From Defluviicoccus sp. (GTDB taxonomy: Bacteria; Pseudomonadota; Alphaproteobacteria; MPNO01), in contig JAPPGP010000225.1 of assembly GCA_028821395.1 (NCBI GenBank), positions 1 to 51,044 of the forward strand: DNA of 51,044 nt, written 5' to 3'. The position numbers and the translations under genes are program-made. Positions 40,307-49,580 of this stretch are shown piece after piece. Position 1 is the first letter of the stretch; each line of letters starts with the position of its first letter. The notes under the pieces are model-generated. The model was not told the origin of the DNA, did not search any database, and saw nothing but the letters and a program-made list of their open reading frames with translations.

Positions 40307-40747
40307 ATGACAGACCGGCCACCCTTCGACCAGGCGCTCGCGCGGCTCCGCGCGGCGCTCGCCGATGTCGCCAACGGCGACGTGGCGGCGATCAAGGCGC
40401 TCTATGCGCAGACCGACGAGGCCACCAGCTTCTACGGCTGGGGCGGCTACGAGAAGGGCTGGGAGCAGGTCTCGCGGCGCTGGGACTGGGCGGGGCGGCA
40501 GTTCAAGGGCGGCACCGTCCGCCACGAGAACCTGACGACCGTGGTCACCGCCGAGCTCGCCTACACCACCGACATCGAGACCTTCGAGACCGCGATGGAC
40601 GGGATGGTCGGCAAGGCGCGCTGGGCGAACCGGGTCACCCATGTCTTTCGCGTTATCGCGGGCGAATGGCGCCTGGTCCACCGCCACGCCAACCGGCTCG
40701 AAGACCGCTACGAGCCGGCCCTCCGGCTCGACACCACCGAGGGGTGA
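40307..40747 (+). CDS. NTF2-like/SnoaL-type protein
   Basis: A 146-residue single-domain protein with the cone-shaped NTF2-like fold (SnoaL/DUF4440 type). The opening helix ALARLRAALADVANGDVAAI, SFYGWGGYEKGWEQVSRRWD, and the closing strand pair RWANRVTHVFRVIAGEWRLV, then HRHANR are standard. These proteins can be hydrolases, isomerases or binding proteins; no catalytic residues can be assigned with confidence. It ends four bases before the flavin-enzyme gene, so they form one unit, and it may act on the product of that enzyme. Confidence 0.85.
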   Translation: MTDRPPFDQALARLRAALADVANGDVAAIKALYAQTDEATSFYGWGGYEKGWEQVSRRWDWAGRQFKGGTVRHENLTTVVTAELAYTTDIETFETAMDGMVGKARWANRVTHVFRVIAGEWRLVHRHANRLEDRYEPALRLDTTEG

Positions 40748-40751
40748 CACG

Positions 40752-41927
40752 ATGAGCGACGATGCGGAGATCCGTGCCGAAGAAACCCTCGCCAAGGCGC
40801 GCGAGCTGGTCCCGGTTCTCGCCGAACGCGCACAGGCGACGGAGGCGCTGCGCAGCCTGTCCGACGAGACGATAGCCGACATCCGGGCGGCGAGGCTGCA
40901 CGTGATGGGAAAGCCGCATCGACTCGGCGGCGCGGAACTGCCCTTCGATGCGATCGTTCGGGTCGTGGCCGCGCTCGCCCGCGGCTGCGCCTCGACCGCC
41001 TGGGTCTGCGGCGTCTACTCGGACCACGCGATGATCGTCGGCATGATGGAACCGCGCGTCGCCGACGAGGTCTGGGCCGACGACCCGGACGCGACGATCT
41101 CGGCCGGGTTCTTCCCGTCCGGCACCAACGAGCCGGCCGAGGGCGGCTGGCGGCTCACCGGGCGCTGGGGATTCGCGAGCGGCTGCGACCACGCGCGCTG
41201 GGTGTTTCTCGGCAGCGTCGTCGCGGCGGGGGACGCGCCGCCGGAGCCCTATCTCTGCCTGGTGCCGGTCGACGAGGTAGAGATCGACGACGACTGGCAG
41301 GTGATGGGGCTCGCCGGCACCGGGTCGAAGACGTTGGTGGCGGACGGGGTGTTCGTGCCGCGCTACCGCATGATCCCGCTCAGGCTGTCGAGCGGCGGCT
41401 GGGAGGCGCGCGGCAAGCCCGACGTGCCGCCGCTCTACCGCCTGCCGCACGTCACCACCATCCCGTTCCACTTCGCCGCCACCGCGCTCGGCACCGTGGA
41501 GGGGCTGCTGGATGACGTCATCGCCGAGATCGGCGAACGGCATTCCTTCGGCGCCCCGGTCGCCGGGTACGCCACGATGCAGCTCCGCCTCGCCACCGCC
41601 TCGGCCGAGATCGACTGCGCCCGCATGCTGATCGAGCGCGACACCAGCGAGGCGATGGAAGCGATGCGGGACGGGCGCTCGCTCACCCTTCATGAGCGCG
41701 CGCGGAACCGGCGCGACATGGCCATCGCCGCCCGGTTCTGCCAGAGCGCCGCCGAAGGGCTGTTTGAGGCCGGCGGGGCGCGGAGCGTCTACGCGTCGAG
41801 CGTCCTTCAGCGCAAGTTCCGCGACGTCCGGGTGGCGGCGAACCACATCATCCTCAAATGGGACGTGGCCGGAACCACCTGGGGCCGCGTCGCCCTCGGC
41901 CTCGACCCCGCCTCGCCGTTCATCTGA
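40752..41927 (+). CDS. HsaA/HpaB-type flavin-dependent monooxygenase, acyl-CoA dehydrogenase fold
   Basis: A 391-residue protein of the acyl-CoA-dehydrogenase fold but of the group D monooxygenase branch (HsaA, HpaH and p-hydroxyphenylacetate hydroxylase oxygenase). The N-terminus (ARELVPVLAERAQATEALRS), ACASTAWVCG-type context (here RGCASTAWVCGVYSDHAMIV), GWRLTGRWGFASGCDHARWV and VMGLAGTGSKTLVADGVFVP are the diagnostic runs. Such enzymes use reduced flavin supplied by a separate reductase to hydroxylate phenols or steroid-type rings; the reductase is not encoded here. Real acyl-CoA dehydrogenase activity is unlikely because the FAD/acyl motif (EPxxGSD) is absent. Confidence 0.85.
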   Translation: MSDDAEIRAEETLAKARELVPVLAERAQATEALRSLSDETIADIRAARLHVMGKPHRLGGAELPFDAIVRVVAALARGCASTAWVCGVYSDHAMIVGMMEPRVADEVWADDPDATISAGFFPSGTNEPAEGGWRLTGRWGFASGCDHARWVFLGSVVAAGDAPPEPYLCLVPVDEVEIDDDWQVMGLAGTGSKTLVADGVFVPRYRMIPLRLSSGGWEARGKPDVPPLYRLPHVTTIPFHFAATALGTVEGLLDDVIAEIGERHSFGAPVAGYATMQLRLATASAEIDCARMLIERDTSEAMEAMRDGRSLTLHERARNRRDMAIAARFCQSAAEGLFEAGGARSVYASSVLQRKFRDVRVAANHIILKWDVAGTTWGRVALGLDPASPFI

Positions 41928-42033
41928 GGGCGACCCCGGCACCGGTCCCGGGCGACGGCATTGTCGGGAAGCGCGGACCCGGGCAAAAACGCCGGGCGTC
42001 GGCCCGGCGCTTCTCCGCGGGACGAGCCCCGCC

Positions 42034-42708
42034 CTACCCCACGTGCTCGGCGAACAGGGCGAGCGCGCGTTCGTGGCAGCGCTGCTCGGCGCCCTGGTTG
42101 TAGACGTCGCGGTCGTCGCAGCAGAAGCCGTGCGCGGAATCGTCGTAGACGAAGCTGGGAACGTCGGGGTGGGCGTCGCGGATCGCCTGGACGTCGCCCA
42201 TCGGGATCGCGTGGTCCTTGTCGCCGAAATGGAGCTGCATCGGCATGCGCGGCGTGTCGTTCGCGGCGCGCGCGGCGACGCCGCCGCCATAGCAGCTCAC
42301 CGAGCAGGCGAGGCTGTCGAGGTTGCAGCCGCTGATCCAGGCGACATAGCCGCCGAAGCAGTAGCCGATCAGCCCGACCTTGCCCGCATCCGAGACCGCC
42401 TTCGCCGCCGCGTCCACGTCGGCCAGGATCCACTCGTCGGAGAGCCCGCCGCGAAGTCCCCGCCCCTTGGCGAAGGACTCCTCGTCATAGCCGAGCTCGA
42501 CCCCCTTCTCCGAGCGGTCGAACAGAGCCGGCGCGATCGCCGCATAGCCCTTCCCGGCGAACATGTCGACGAGATGCCGTACATGGCCGTTGACGCCGAA
42601 AATCTCCTGGATCACGACGACGCCGCCCTTGGCGGCGCCCGACGGGTCGGCCCTGTAGGCGTCCAGCGTGTGGCCGTCGCCGGCGGTAAGCGTAACGGTC
42701 TGTCCCAT
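42034..42708 (-). CDS. Dienelactone hydrolase family protein
   Basis: A 224-residue alpha/beta-hydrolase of the carboxymethylenebutenolidase (ClcD) type. The family's Cys nucleophile is Cys117 in GLIGYCFGGYVAW, Glu36 (VVIQEIFGVN) is the residue that activates it, Asp is in LHFGDKDHAIP and His in DDSAHGFCCDD. The family hydrolyses dienelactones formed in chlorocatechol or methylcatechol degradation to maleylacetates, but many genomic copies have other roles. It stands alone, converging with the flavin-enzyme gene. The aromatic theme of the neighbourhood makes the classical role plausible but not proven. Confidence 0.92.
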   Translation of the reverse strand: MGQTVTLTAGDGHTLDAYRADPSGAAKGGVVVIQEIFGVNGHVRHLVDMFAGKGYAAIAPALFDRSEKGVELGYDEESFAKGRGLRGGLSDEWILADVDAAAKAVSDAGKVGLIGYCFGGYVAWISGCNLDSLACSVSCYGGGVAARAANDTPRMPMQLHFGDKDHAIPMGDVQAIRDAHPDVPSFVYDDSAHGFCCDDRDVYNQGAEQRCHERALALFAEHVG

Positions 42709-42777
42709 GTCCCCGATCTCCCCTGGATGGAATGGATGGCGGCCCGGAACCGGGCGCCCGATAGAGAAATTCTAGCG

Positions 42778-43875
42778 TCAAACGTTGAAGCGAAAAAGGA
42801 TCACATCGCCGTCGCGGACGATGTAGTCGCGCCCTTCGCGGCGCATCCTCGCGGCTTCCCTCGCGGCGACCTCTCCGCCGCATGTCACGAAGTCGTCGAA
42901 GGCGATGGTCTCGGCGGCGATGAAGCCGCGCGCGAAATCCGAGTGGATCTTGCCCGCCGCGTCCCGCGCGCGGGTGCCGCGTTCGACCGTCCAGGCGCGG
43001 GTCTCGACCGGCCCGGTGGTGAAAAAGGTGATCAGCCCCAGGAGGTCGTACCCGGCGCGCACCACGCGACCGAGTCCGGTCTCCGCGAGCCCCAGGGCTT
43101 CCAGGAAGGCGCGCCGCTCGTCCTCGTCCCGAAGCTGCGCGATCTCCGCCTCGATCGCGGCCGAGACGACCACCGAGGGCGCGCCCCTCGCCGCCGCCCA
43201 TGCCTCGATCCGCACCGCGTGAGCGCCGCCCCCGGCGGCCTCGTCCTCATCCACATTGCAGACGAAGAGCACCGGCTTGGCGGTGAGCAGCTGCATTCGG
43301 GCGAACAGAACCTCCTCGTCCCGGGAGATTTCGAGATCGCGGGCGGACCGGCCGTCCTCCAGCGCGGCGATCGCGCGTTCCACCATGCCGCGCATGGCGA
43401 TCGCGTCCCTGTCGCCGCCCCGCGCCCGCTTGGTCAGCGGCTCGAGCCGGCGCGTCAGGCTGTCGAGGTCGGCCAGCAGCAGCTCGGTCTCGACGATTTC
43501 CGCATCCGCGATCGGATCGACCGAGCCCGCCCGGTCGACATCCGTGCCCTCGAAGCAGCGGAGCACGTGGGCGATGGCGTCGACCTCGCGGATATGGGCG
43601 AGAAACTGGTTGCCGAGCCCCTCTCCCCGGCTCGCCCCGCGGACGAGGCCGGCGATGTCGACGAAGTCGAGCTGCGTGGGCGTAATCTTGGGCGACTTGG
43701 CCAGCGACGCGATCCGGGCGAGGCGGTCGTCCGGGACCGCGATGCGGCCGAGATTGGGCTCGACGGTGGAGAACGCGTAGTTCGCCGACACCGCGGCGCG
43801 CGACTGGACGAGGGCGTTGAACAGGCACGATTTGCCGACATTGGGAAGCCCGACGATGCCGCAACGAAAGCCCAT
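42778..43875 (-). CDS. ychF: Redox-regulated ATPase/GTPase YchF
   Basis: A 365-residue Obg-family P-loop NTPase binding ribosomes and nucleic acid. Signatures: GIVGLPNVGKSCLFNAL (G1), DFVDIAGLVRGASRGEGLGN (G3), NVDEDEAAGG (G4-type region), and the C-terminal TGS-like domain with YDLLGLITFFTTGPVETRAW and ARGFIAAETIAFDDFV. YchF usually prefers ATP over GTP because its G4 differs from NKxD, which fits this sequence. Its ATG overlaps the pth stop by one base (TGATG), a conserved pairing across proteobacteria. Confidence 0.97.
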   Translation of the reverse strand: MGFRCGIVGLPNVGKSCLFNALVQSRAAVSANYAFSTVEPNLGRIAVPDDRLARIASLAKSPKITPTQLDFVDIAGLVRGASRGEGLGNQFLAHIREVDAIAHVLRCFEGTDVDRAGSVDPIADAEIVETELLLADLDSLTRRLEPLTKRARGGDRDAIAMRGMVERAIAALEDGRSARDLEISRDEEVLFARMQLLTAKPVLFVCNVDEDEAAGGGAHAVRIEAWAAARGAPSVVVSAAIEAEIAQLRDEDERRAFLEALGLAETGLGRVVRAGYDLLGLITFFTTGPVETRAWTVERGTRARDAAGKIHSDFARGFIAAETIAFDDFVTCGGEVAAREAARMRREGRDYIVRDGDVILFRFNV

Positions 43876-44492
43876 CAGCGGCCGGTCCCGGCATCTCCCG
43901 CCGCCGCCGGCCTGGCGGGCTTGGGCCGGGGGCAGAGCAGCGCCACCCTGGTCATGAAGCCGGGATCGTCGCCGGCGACGGCGAGCGGCAGCGCCTCGGC
44001 GATGGCCTCGGTGAGCCTGGCGAATAGCGGCCGTTCCTCGACGCCGAAATCGCCCAGCACATGGCGCATGACGCGGCGCTTGTCGCCGGGATGGCCGATC
44101 CCGACGCGGATCCGCCGGTAATCCGGTCCGATCTGGGAATGCAGGCTGCGGAGCCCGTTATGCCCGGCATGGCCGCCGCCCTGTCTGATCAGCACCTTGC
44201 CCGGGGCGAGGTCGAGCTCGTCATGGACGACCAGGGCGTCGCGGGCGCGCAGCTTGTAGAAGTTGAGCGCCGCGCGCACCGCCCGGCCCGATTCGTTCAT
44301 ATAGGTCTCGGGCTTGAGCAGCAGCACCCGCTCGCCGCCGATCTCGCCGCCCTGCGCCCGGCCCTGGAAGCGGCGCCTGGGTGCGGAAAGGCCGTAGCGC
44401 GCGGCGATCGCGTCGGCGACGACATAGCCGATGTTGTGCCGCTGGCGCGCGTGCTTGGGCCCGGGATTGCCGAGCCCGACGACGATCAACAT
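43875..44492 (-). CDS. pth: Peptidyl-tRNA hydrolase
   Basis: A 205-residue Pth that frees tRNA from peptidyl-tRNA lost by ribosomes. Signatures: MLIVVGLGNPGPKHARQRHN, with catalytic His19 and the NIGYVVAD context, KPETYMNESGRAVRA (Asn), VVHDELDLAPGKVLIRQGGG (Asp) and GHNGLRSLHSQIG. The RIRVGIGHPGDK run is also typical. The C-terminal tail after residue 185 is a low-complexity Pro/Ala-rich stretch. It is translationally coupled to ychF downstream, and lies 24 bases after rplY. Confidence 0.97.
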   Translation of the reverse strand: MLIVVGLGNPGPKHARQRHNIGYVVADAIAARYGLSAPRRRFQGRAQGGEIGGERVLLLKPETYMNESGRAVRAALNFYKLRARDALVVHDELDLAPGKVLIRQGGGHAGHNGLRSLHSQIGPDYRRIRVGIGHPGDKRRVMRHVLGDFGVEERPLFARLTEAIAEALPLAVAGDDPGFMTRVALLCPRPKPARPAAAGDAGTGR

Positions 44493-44516
44493 GGGTCGCC
44501 GGGTTGCGGGGGACCG

Positions 44517-45206
44517 CTACTCCCCGTCGCCGGCCGGGGTGGCATCGCCGGAATCCTCGGCTGCATCTCCGCCTTCGGCCTCGGCCCCCTCTTCGCCCTC
44601 GATCTCTTCGCCCTCGACCTCTTCCTCATCGGCCGCCATCACCGTCGGGGCCGCGATGGTGGCGACGGTAAAATCCCGATCGGTGATCGTGAAGGCCACC
44701 CCTTCCGGCAGGGTAATCGCGCTCGCGTGGATCGCATCGCCGATGTCGAGCCCGGCGACATCGATCTCGAACTCGTTCGGGATGTTGTCGGCGGTGCACT
44801 GCACCTCGACCTCGTGGCGCACCACGTTGAGCACCCCGCCGCGCTTGAGCCCGGGCGATTCGTCTTCGTTGAGGAACCGCACCGGGACCGCGACGTCGAG
44901 CTTGCGGCTGGCGGAAAAGCGCAGGAAATCGACGTGCAGCGGAGCGTCGCTGACCGGGTGGAACTGCACCTCGCGCGGCAGCACGCGGTGTTTCTCGCCG
45001 TCCACCTCGATGTCGACGAGGCGGATGAAGAAACCCGGCTGGCCGAGCTCGCGGTCGACGACCGGCCGCTCGAGGCTGATCATCACCGGCTCGAGCTTGT
45101 TGCCGTAGATCATGCCGGGAACCAGCCCGTTCCGCCGCGCGGCGCGCGCCGCGCCCTTCCCGGTGCCTCCCCGGGGCGCCGCCGTAATGGTGCTCACCTC
45201 GGCCAT
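44517..45206 (-). CDS. rplY: 50S ribosomal protein L25/general stress protein Ctc
   Basis: A 229-residue L25 of the long CTC/TL5 type that binds 5S rRNA. The N-terminal L25 domain contains RRNGLVPGMIYGNKLEPVMI and HRVLPREVQFHPVSDAPLHV, followed by DFLRFS. The C-terminal CTC domain carries LKRGGVLNVVRHEVEVQCTA and IPNEFEIDVAGLDIGDAIH. The last ~40 residues form an acidic tail (EEEVEGEEIEGEEGAEAEGG), common in alphaproteobacterial L25. Upstream, 113 bases separate it from prs; AGGCTTCCCATC before the ATG has a weak ribosome site. Confidence 0.96.
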   Translation of the reverse strand: MAEVSTITAAPRGGTGKGAARAARRNGLVPGMIYGNKLEPVMISLERPVVDRELGQPGFFIRLVDIEVDGEKHRVLPREVQFHPVSDAPLHVDFLRFSASRKLDVAVPVRFLNEDESPGLKRGGVLNVVRHEVEVQCTADNIPNEFEIDVAGLDIGDAIHASAITLPEGVAFTITDRDFTVATIAAPTVMAADEEEVEGEEIEGEEGAEAEGGDAAEDSGDATPAGDGE

Positions 45207-45319
45207 GATGGGAAGCCTCCCGTCTCGGGGCCCGCGCGGTCTGCCCGCAGATGCCGGCGGCGCTCGCCTCGGGTCCCGGTTTTCCCTTGGAGCGCGGCCT
45301 TTTATCGCCTCGCCGGGGA

Positions 45320-46252
45320 TTAGTCAAACAGGCTCGATACCGATCTCTCCTCGGCGATCCGGAGGATCGCCTCGCCCATCAGCGGGGCGATCGAGATCTG
45401 CCCGACGGTGTCCGAGACCCGCACCGCCTCGGTGGTGAGGATGCTGTCGGTGGTGATCAGCCGCGACAGCGACGACGTCGATGCCCGCGCCACCGCGCCG
45501 CCCGACAGCACGCCGTGGGTGACATAGGCGGCGACCGAATCGGCGCCGTGTTCGACCAGCGCCTCCGAGGCGTTGCACAGCGTGCCCGCGGAATCGACGA
45601 TGTCGTCGATCAGCACGCAGGTCCGTCCTTCCACGTCGCCGATCACGTTCATCACCTCGGACACCCCGGCCCGCTCGCGGCGCTTGTCGATGATGGCGAG
45701 GTCGGTGTCCAGCCGCCGCGCCACCGCGCGGGCGCGGATCACGCCGCCCATGTCGGGCGAGATGACGGTGAGCTTGTCGCGGTCGATGTTCTCCTCGATG
45801 TCGCGGACGAAGACCGGCGAGGCGAACAAATTGTCCAGCGGGATGTCGAAGAACCCCTGGATCTGGCCGGCGTGGAGGTCGAGGGTGAGCACCCGGTCGG
45901 CGCCGGCGGTGGTGATCAGATTGGCGACCAGCTTGGCCGAGATCGGCGTCCGGGGACCCGATTTCCGGTCCTGCCGGGCATAGCCGAAATAGGGAACCAC
46001 CGCGGTGACGCGGCGCGCCGAGCCGCGCTTCAGCGCGTCCAGCATCACCAGCAGCTCCATCAGATTGTCGTTCGCCGGGTAGGACGTCGACTGGACCACG
46101 AACACGTCCTCGCCGCGGACGTTCTCGTGGATCTCGACGAAGCACTCCATGTCGGAGAAGCGCCGGATGCTGGCGTTGGTCAAAGGGAGCTGCAGATAGG
46201 CCGAGATGGCTTCGGCCAGCGGACGGTTGCTGTTACCGGCGAGGATCTTCAT
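45320..46252 (-). CDS. prs: Ribose-phosphate pyrophosphokinase
   Basis: A 310-residue PRPP synthase (ribose-5-phosphate + ATP to PRPP + AMP), feeding nucleotide, His and Trp synthesis. Signatures: [55 protein letters not shown], the ribose-phosphate loop [20 protein letters not shown], and [20 protein letters not shown]. Length is the class I standard. It leads the prs-rplY-pth-ychF block that is well conserved in alphaproteobacteria. The VOC-family gene upstream ends 24 bases away and is not obviously related. Confidence 0.98.
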   Translation of the reverse strand: MKILAGNSNRPLAEAISAYLQLPLTNASIRRFSDMECFVEIHENVRGEDVFVVQSTSYPANDNLMELLVMLDALKRGSARRVTAVVPYFGYARQDRKSGPRTPISAKLVANLITTAGADRVLTLDLHAGQIQGFFDIPLDNLFASPVFVRDIEENIDRDKLTVISPDMGGVIRARAVARRLDTDLAIIDKRRERAGVSEVMNVIGDVEGRTCVLIDDIVDSAGTLCNASEALVEHGADSVAAYVTHGVLSGGAVARASTSSLSRLITTDSILTTEAVRVSDTVGQISIAPLMGEAILRIAEERSVSSLFD

Positions 46253-46276
46253 CGCGTCACTCGGGCACTTGCCGGC

Positions 46277-46894
46277 CTAAGGGCGCTTGAGCGAAGGGTC
46301 GTGCAGCGTCGTGTCCTGCCCGGGCGGCGGGTTCTCCACCGCCTCCTCCAGCGACTGGGCCTCGCGCCACTCGTCGGACGGGCGGATATGGCCGGGGTTG
46401 CCGATCTGGTCCAGCCCCCAGTAGATCTCCAGCCTGTGGTTGTCGGGGTCGCGGAACTCGACCGCGATCTGGCAGCCGGCGCGGCGGCGGCCGTGGAAGT
46501 CGATCGGGACGCCGTGCTTCTCCAGGTGGTCGCGCGCCCTGAGCACCTCGTCCAGTGTCGCGACCTCGAAGGCCAAGTGGTCGAGCTCCGAGTTGTCCGC
46601 GTCCTGCTCCCGCCCGCCGACCAGCGCAACCCCGTGGTGGTCGGCGTTGCAGCGCATGAACGCCATGCCGCCGGGCATCATGCTCTCGGGATAGACGTCC
46701 GACACCCTGAAGCCGAGCACGTCGGTGTAGAACGCGGCCGACCGCGCGACATCGCGCACCTTGAGCACGACATGGCCGATCTTCCGCACCGCGAAGGGGA
46801 GCCCGGCTGGCGTCTCCCGCCGGGCGAGAGCCTGTACGTCCGCGCGCCCGAGCCCCTCCACGTCGACGATCCCGCGCCCGCGATCGAGTGCCAT
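46277..46894 (-). CDS. VOC-family protein (extradiol-dioxygenase/glyoxalase-like)
   Basis: A 205-residue vicinal-oxygen-chelate protein. After a 35-residue N-terminal extension it reads IGHVVLKVRDVARSAAFYTD, VLGFRVSDVYPES, DHHGVALVGG, LDHLAFEVATLDEVLRARDH, and VEFRDPDNHRLEIYWG. The metal-site residues are His in IGHVVL, His in LDHLAF and Glu in RLEIYW, matching both glyoxalase-type and class I extradiol-type members. Substrate cannot be assigned; some relatives are catechol 2,3-dioxygenases. ATG 46894 is supported by GGGAGGGG just upstream. Confidence 0.85.
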   Translation of the reverse strand: MALDRGRGIVDVEGLGRADVQALARRETPAGLPFAVRKIGHVVLKVRDVARSAAFYTDVLGFRVSDVYPESMMPGGMAFMRCNADHHGVALVGGREQDADNSELDHLAFEVATLDEVLRARDHLEKHGVPIDFHGRRRAGCQIAVEFRDPDNHRLEIYWGLDQIGNPGHIRPSDEWREAQSLEEAVENPPPGQDTTLHDPSLKRP

Positions 46895-47019
46895 GGCGCC
46901 CCTCCCTGCGATCGATTCCGCGCCAATATACAGCCCGCCGGAACCCCGGCAAGCGGGCTTCGGGACGACCCGCCCGTACTCCCGCAAGTCCCGACTCCCA
47001 ATACTTGGCGCCGCTGCGC

Positions 47020-47751
47020 TCACCCGCCGGGCGGTGCCGAGGCCTGGCCCGACGGAGACGGCAGCCGGTAGGCGAGCGCGGCGGCGAAGCGCGGCTCTCC
47101 CAGATCCAGCAGGCGCCAGCTCTGCGACGGCAGATGCGGGAAGCGAAACACGCCCGAACGGGCGCCACGCAGCACCGGCGCGGGAATTTCGAAACCGGCC
47201 GGGCTCAGCGAAAACCCGGTGCCGAGGGCCTTTATCAGCGCCTCCTTCATGCTCCACAGGCGATAGAAGAGATGCACCCTTTCCCGACCCCAGGCATCTC
47301 CCAGCAACCGCCGCTCCGCCGCGCCGTAGACCAGGCGGCCGATGCCCAGGAGATCGCGCTGCGCGACGCGCTCCTCCACGTCGACGCCGAGGCTGCCGCG
47401 CCCGGCGAACGCGATCAGCCCGTGGCGGCCGCTGTGGCTGACATTGAACGCCGCGTCGACGGGCCGGCCGGCCACCCTGGCGACCGGCTTGCCGTGCTCC
47501 AGCCGGTCGAAGGAAAGCTGTCGGTCGGCGCAGCCCAGACGCTCGGCCAGGCAGACGCGGAGCGCGGCCCGGCAGAGCGCGAATTCGCGCCGCGCACGCT
47601 GCGACAGGAGGCGGCGCCAGCGCTCCCTCTCGGCGTCGTCGAGCAGGGAGACGGCCTCCGCCTCCCGGCCGGCATCCGGGGCGAGGTCGACGTGAAGGAC
47701 GATCGCGTTCTCGACCTGGCGCCAGGGACTCCACCAAGGATCTCTTGTCAT
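47020..47751 (-). CDS. Sfp-type 4'-phosphopantetheinyl transferase
   Basis: A 243-residue Sfp-family phosphopantetheinyl transferase, which moves the pantetheine arm of CoA onto a carrier protein Ser. Signatures: AAFNVSHSGRHGLIAFAG, SLGVDVEE (Mg2+ site Asp) and FYRLWSMKEALIKALGTG (Mg2+/catalytic Glu, Lys). The N-terminal half (RERWRRLLSQRARREFALCR) is the normal two-fold half. There is no NRPS, PKS or carrier-protein gene in the window, so the partner is elsewhere; a chromosomal copy may also serve lysine or polyketide carriers. ATG 47751 is chosen over 47844 because homology starts at MTRDPWW. Gene order with the VOC gene is not coupled (125-base gap). Confidence 0.9.
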   Translation of the reverse strand: MTRDPWWSPWRQVENAIVLHVDLAPDAGREAEAVSLLDDAERERWRRLLSQRARREFALCRAALRVCLAERLGCADRQLSFDRLEHGKPVARVAGRPVDAAFNVSHSGRHGLIAFAGRGSLGVDVEERVAQRDLLGIGRLVYGAAERRLLGDAWGRERVHLFYRLWSMKEALIKALGTGFSLSPAGFEIPAPVLRGARSGVFRFPHLPSQSWRLLDLGEPRFAAALAYRLPSPSGQASAPPGG

Positions 47752-47981
47752 GGCCGGGGCAAGGCTGGCGGCGTGGCGGCTTCGGGAGTGTCGCGTACAG
47801 CATATGCCCGCGTCGCCGGCATATCCATCGCCGGCCGACGGCACGCCGGATCGCGGAAGACGGGCGCCGCGGGATCGTCCTTTCCCGCGACCCAGGCGAG
47901 GGCTAGCATGGCCGGGTTAGCGCGATGCGTAGAGGACAGTCTGCGTCCGTCTCGTCACCAAGAAAACCGAAGGAATGAGAT

Positions 47982-48974
47982 ATGAGCATCGTCAAGACCC
48001 TGGTCGTGGCTGCCGCCGGGCTCGTCTTCGCCGCGAGCGCGGCCGCCCAGACCGTGATCAAGATCGGGCACGACCAGCCCGAGCACAGCACCCATCACCA
48101 GGCCGTGCTCAAGTGGAAGCAGGCCGTCGAGACCCGCACCAAGGGCGCCTACAAGGTGGAGTCCTTCCCGGCCATGACGCTGGGCTCAGGCGTGCAGATG
48201 GTGGAGCAGGTGCAGGCCGGCGCGATCCAGGCGGTCGCCCTGCCGTCGGCGTGGATCGCCCCCATCGTGCCCGACATCCAGGTGCTGGACCTGCCCTTCC
48301 TGTTCCCCAGCCGCGAGGTGCTCTACAAGGTGGTCGACGGCCCGGTGGGCGCGGAGATCCTGAAGCCCCTGAACAAGGCCAATCTGCAGGGCGTCGCCTT
48401 CTGGGAGAGCGGCTTCAAGCAGTTCACCGGCAACTTCCCGATCCGCCAGCCCAAGGATTACGAAGGCCACAAGATCCGCACCATGCCGGCGCCGGTGATC
48501 ATGGAGCAGTTCAAGGCCTTCGGCGCCTCGCCGGTGGCGATCGACTTCAAGGAGCTCTACAACGCCCTGCAGCAGAAGGTGGTCGACGGCCAGGAGAACC
48601 CGATCGCCACCATCGCGCTGATGCGCTTCTTCGAGGTGCAGAAATACCTGACGCTGAGCGACCACGGCTTCATCGCCTACATCTTCGTGATGAACAAGGC
48701 GTTCCTCGACGGCCAGCCGGCGGAGGCGCGCAAGATCCTCATCGACGAGGCGCGCGCCGCCGGCCGCTTCCAGCGGAAAATCATCGCCGAGAGCGAGGCA
48801 GGCCACCTGGAGACCTTCCGCAAGGCAGGCGTCCAGATCATCCAGCTCTCGCCCGAGCAGCGCGCGATGTTCCAAACCGCGTCGGGGCGGGTCTATGACT
48901 GGTACGCCAAGCGGAAGGGCGCGGCGACCCTCAACCTGATCCGCGAGGCGGTCAAGTCCGTCGCCATGAAATAG
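47982..48974 (+). CDS. TRAP transporter substrate-binding protein, second system (DctP family)
   Basis: A 330-residue periplasmic DctP protein. Signal peptide: KTLVVAAAGLVFAASAAAQ with cleavage after AAA|Q. The mature part shows IKIGHDQPEHSTHHQAVLKW, VQAGAIQAVALPSAWIAP, VLDLPFLFPSREVLYKVVDG, DYEGHKIRTMPAPVIMEQFK (the substrate-carboxylate Arg) and VVDGQENPIATI. This is the classical C4-dicarboxylate type, better conserved than the first system's binding protein. AAGGA lies seven bases upstream of the ATG. The 230 bases before it, after the phosphopantetheinyl transferase gene, hold no recognised gene. Confidence 0.93.
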   Translation: MSIVKTLVVAAAGLVFAASAAAQTVIKIGHDQPEHSTHHQAVLKWKQAVETRTKGAYKVESFPAMTLGSGVQMVEQVQAGAIQAVALPSAWIAPIVPDIQVLDLPFLFPSREVLYKVVDGPVGAEILKPLNKANLQGVAFWESGFKQFTGNFPIRQPKDYEGHKIRTMPAPVIMEQFKAFGASPVAIDFKELYNALQQKVVDGQENPIATIALMRFFEVQKYLTLSDHGFIAYIFVMNKAFLDGQPAEARKILIDEARAAGRFQRKIIAESEAGHLETFRKAGVQIIQLSPEQRAMFQTASGRVYDWYAKRKGAATLNLIREAVKSVAMK

Positions 48975-49004
48975 CCGGCGGCGGAAGGGCGGCGTCTCGA
49001 AGCG

Positions 49005-49544
49005 ATGGAGGAGAGCGCCGGGGTGATCGGGTCGGTTCTCGCCAGGCTCGACCGGGCGCTCTCGCTCTGCGAGGCGGGCTTCGTCGCGCTCGCGATGGCG
49101 GCGGCGAGCGTGCTGCTGTTCGTCAACGTCATCCTGCGCTACGTGTTCCTGTCGGCCCTGTCCTGGGCCGAAGAGGTCACGATGTATCTCATCGTGTGGC
49201 TGGTCTTCGTCGGCGGCAGCGTGACGCTCCGCATGTTCGGCCACATATCGATCGACCTCCTGCCGCTCGCCCTGCCGCCGGGCGGCGCGCGCCGGCTGAA
49301 GCTCTTCGTGTCGGCGGCGATGCTGATCTTCTTCGCCGTCTTTTTCTACTACAGCGGGCTGCACACGCTGCGGGTGATGGCGACGGGCCAGCTCACCCCG
49401 GTGCTGGAGGCGCCGATGTGGCTCACCTATCTCGCCATGCCGGTGGGCAGCCTGCTGATGGGCATCCGCACCGCCCAGATCCTGTGGCGCACGGTCTCGG
49501 CCGCGAGCGATGGCCAAGAGCGCTCGACGACGCTCGCCGACTGA
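49005..49544 (+). CDS. TRAP transporter small permease, second system (DctQ family)
   Basis: A 179-residue inner-membrane protein with four predicted helices: MAAASVLLFVNVILRYVFL (~28-45), VTMYLIVWLVFVGGSVTLRM (~57-77), FVSAAMLIFFAVFFYYSGLH (~102-121) and MWLTYLAMPVGSLLMGIRTA (~138-157). The SALSWAEEVTMYLIVWLVF run, with Trp-Ala-Glu-Glu, is the most conserved DctQ feature. It sits 30 bases after the binding protein and 36 before the large permease. Confidence 0.93.
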   Translation: MEESAGVIGSVLARLDRALSLCEAGFVALAMAAASVLLFVNVILRYVFLSALSWAEEVTMYLIVWLVFVGGSVTLRMFGHISIDLLPLALPPGGARRLKLFVSAAMLIFFAVFFYYSGLHTLRVMATGQLTPVLEAPMWLTYLAMPVGSLLMGIRTAQILWRTVSAASDGQERSTTLAD

Positions 49545-49580
49545 CGCCGCGGCCGCGGCGGGCCGGCGCGGAGGCGCCGG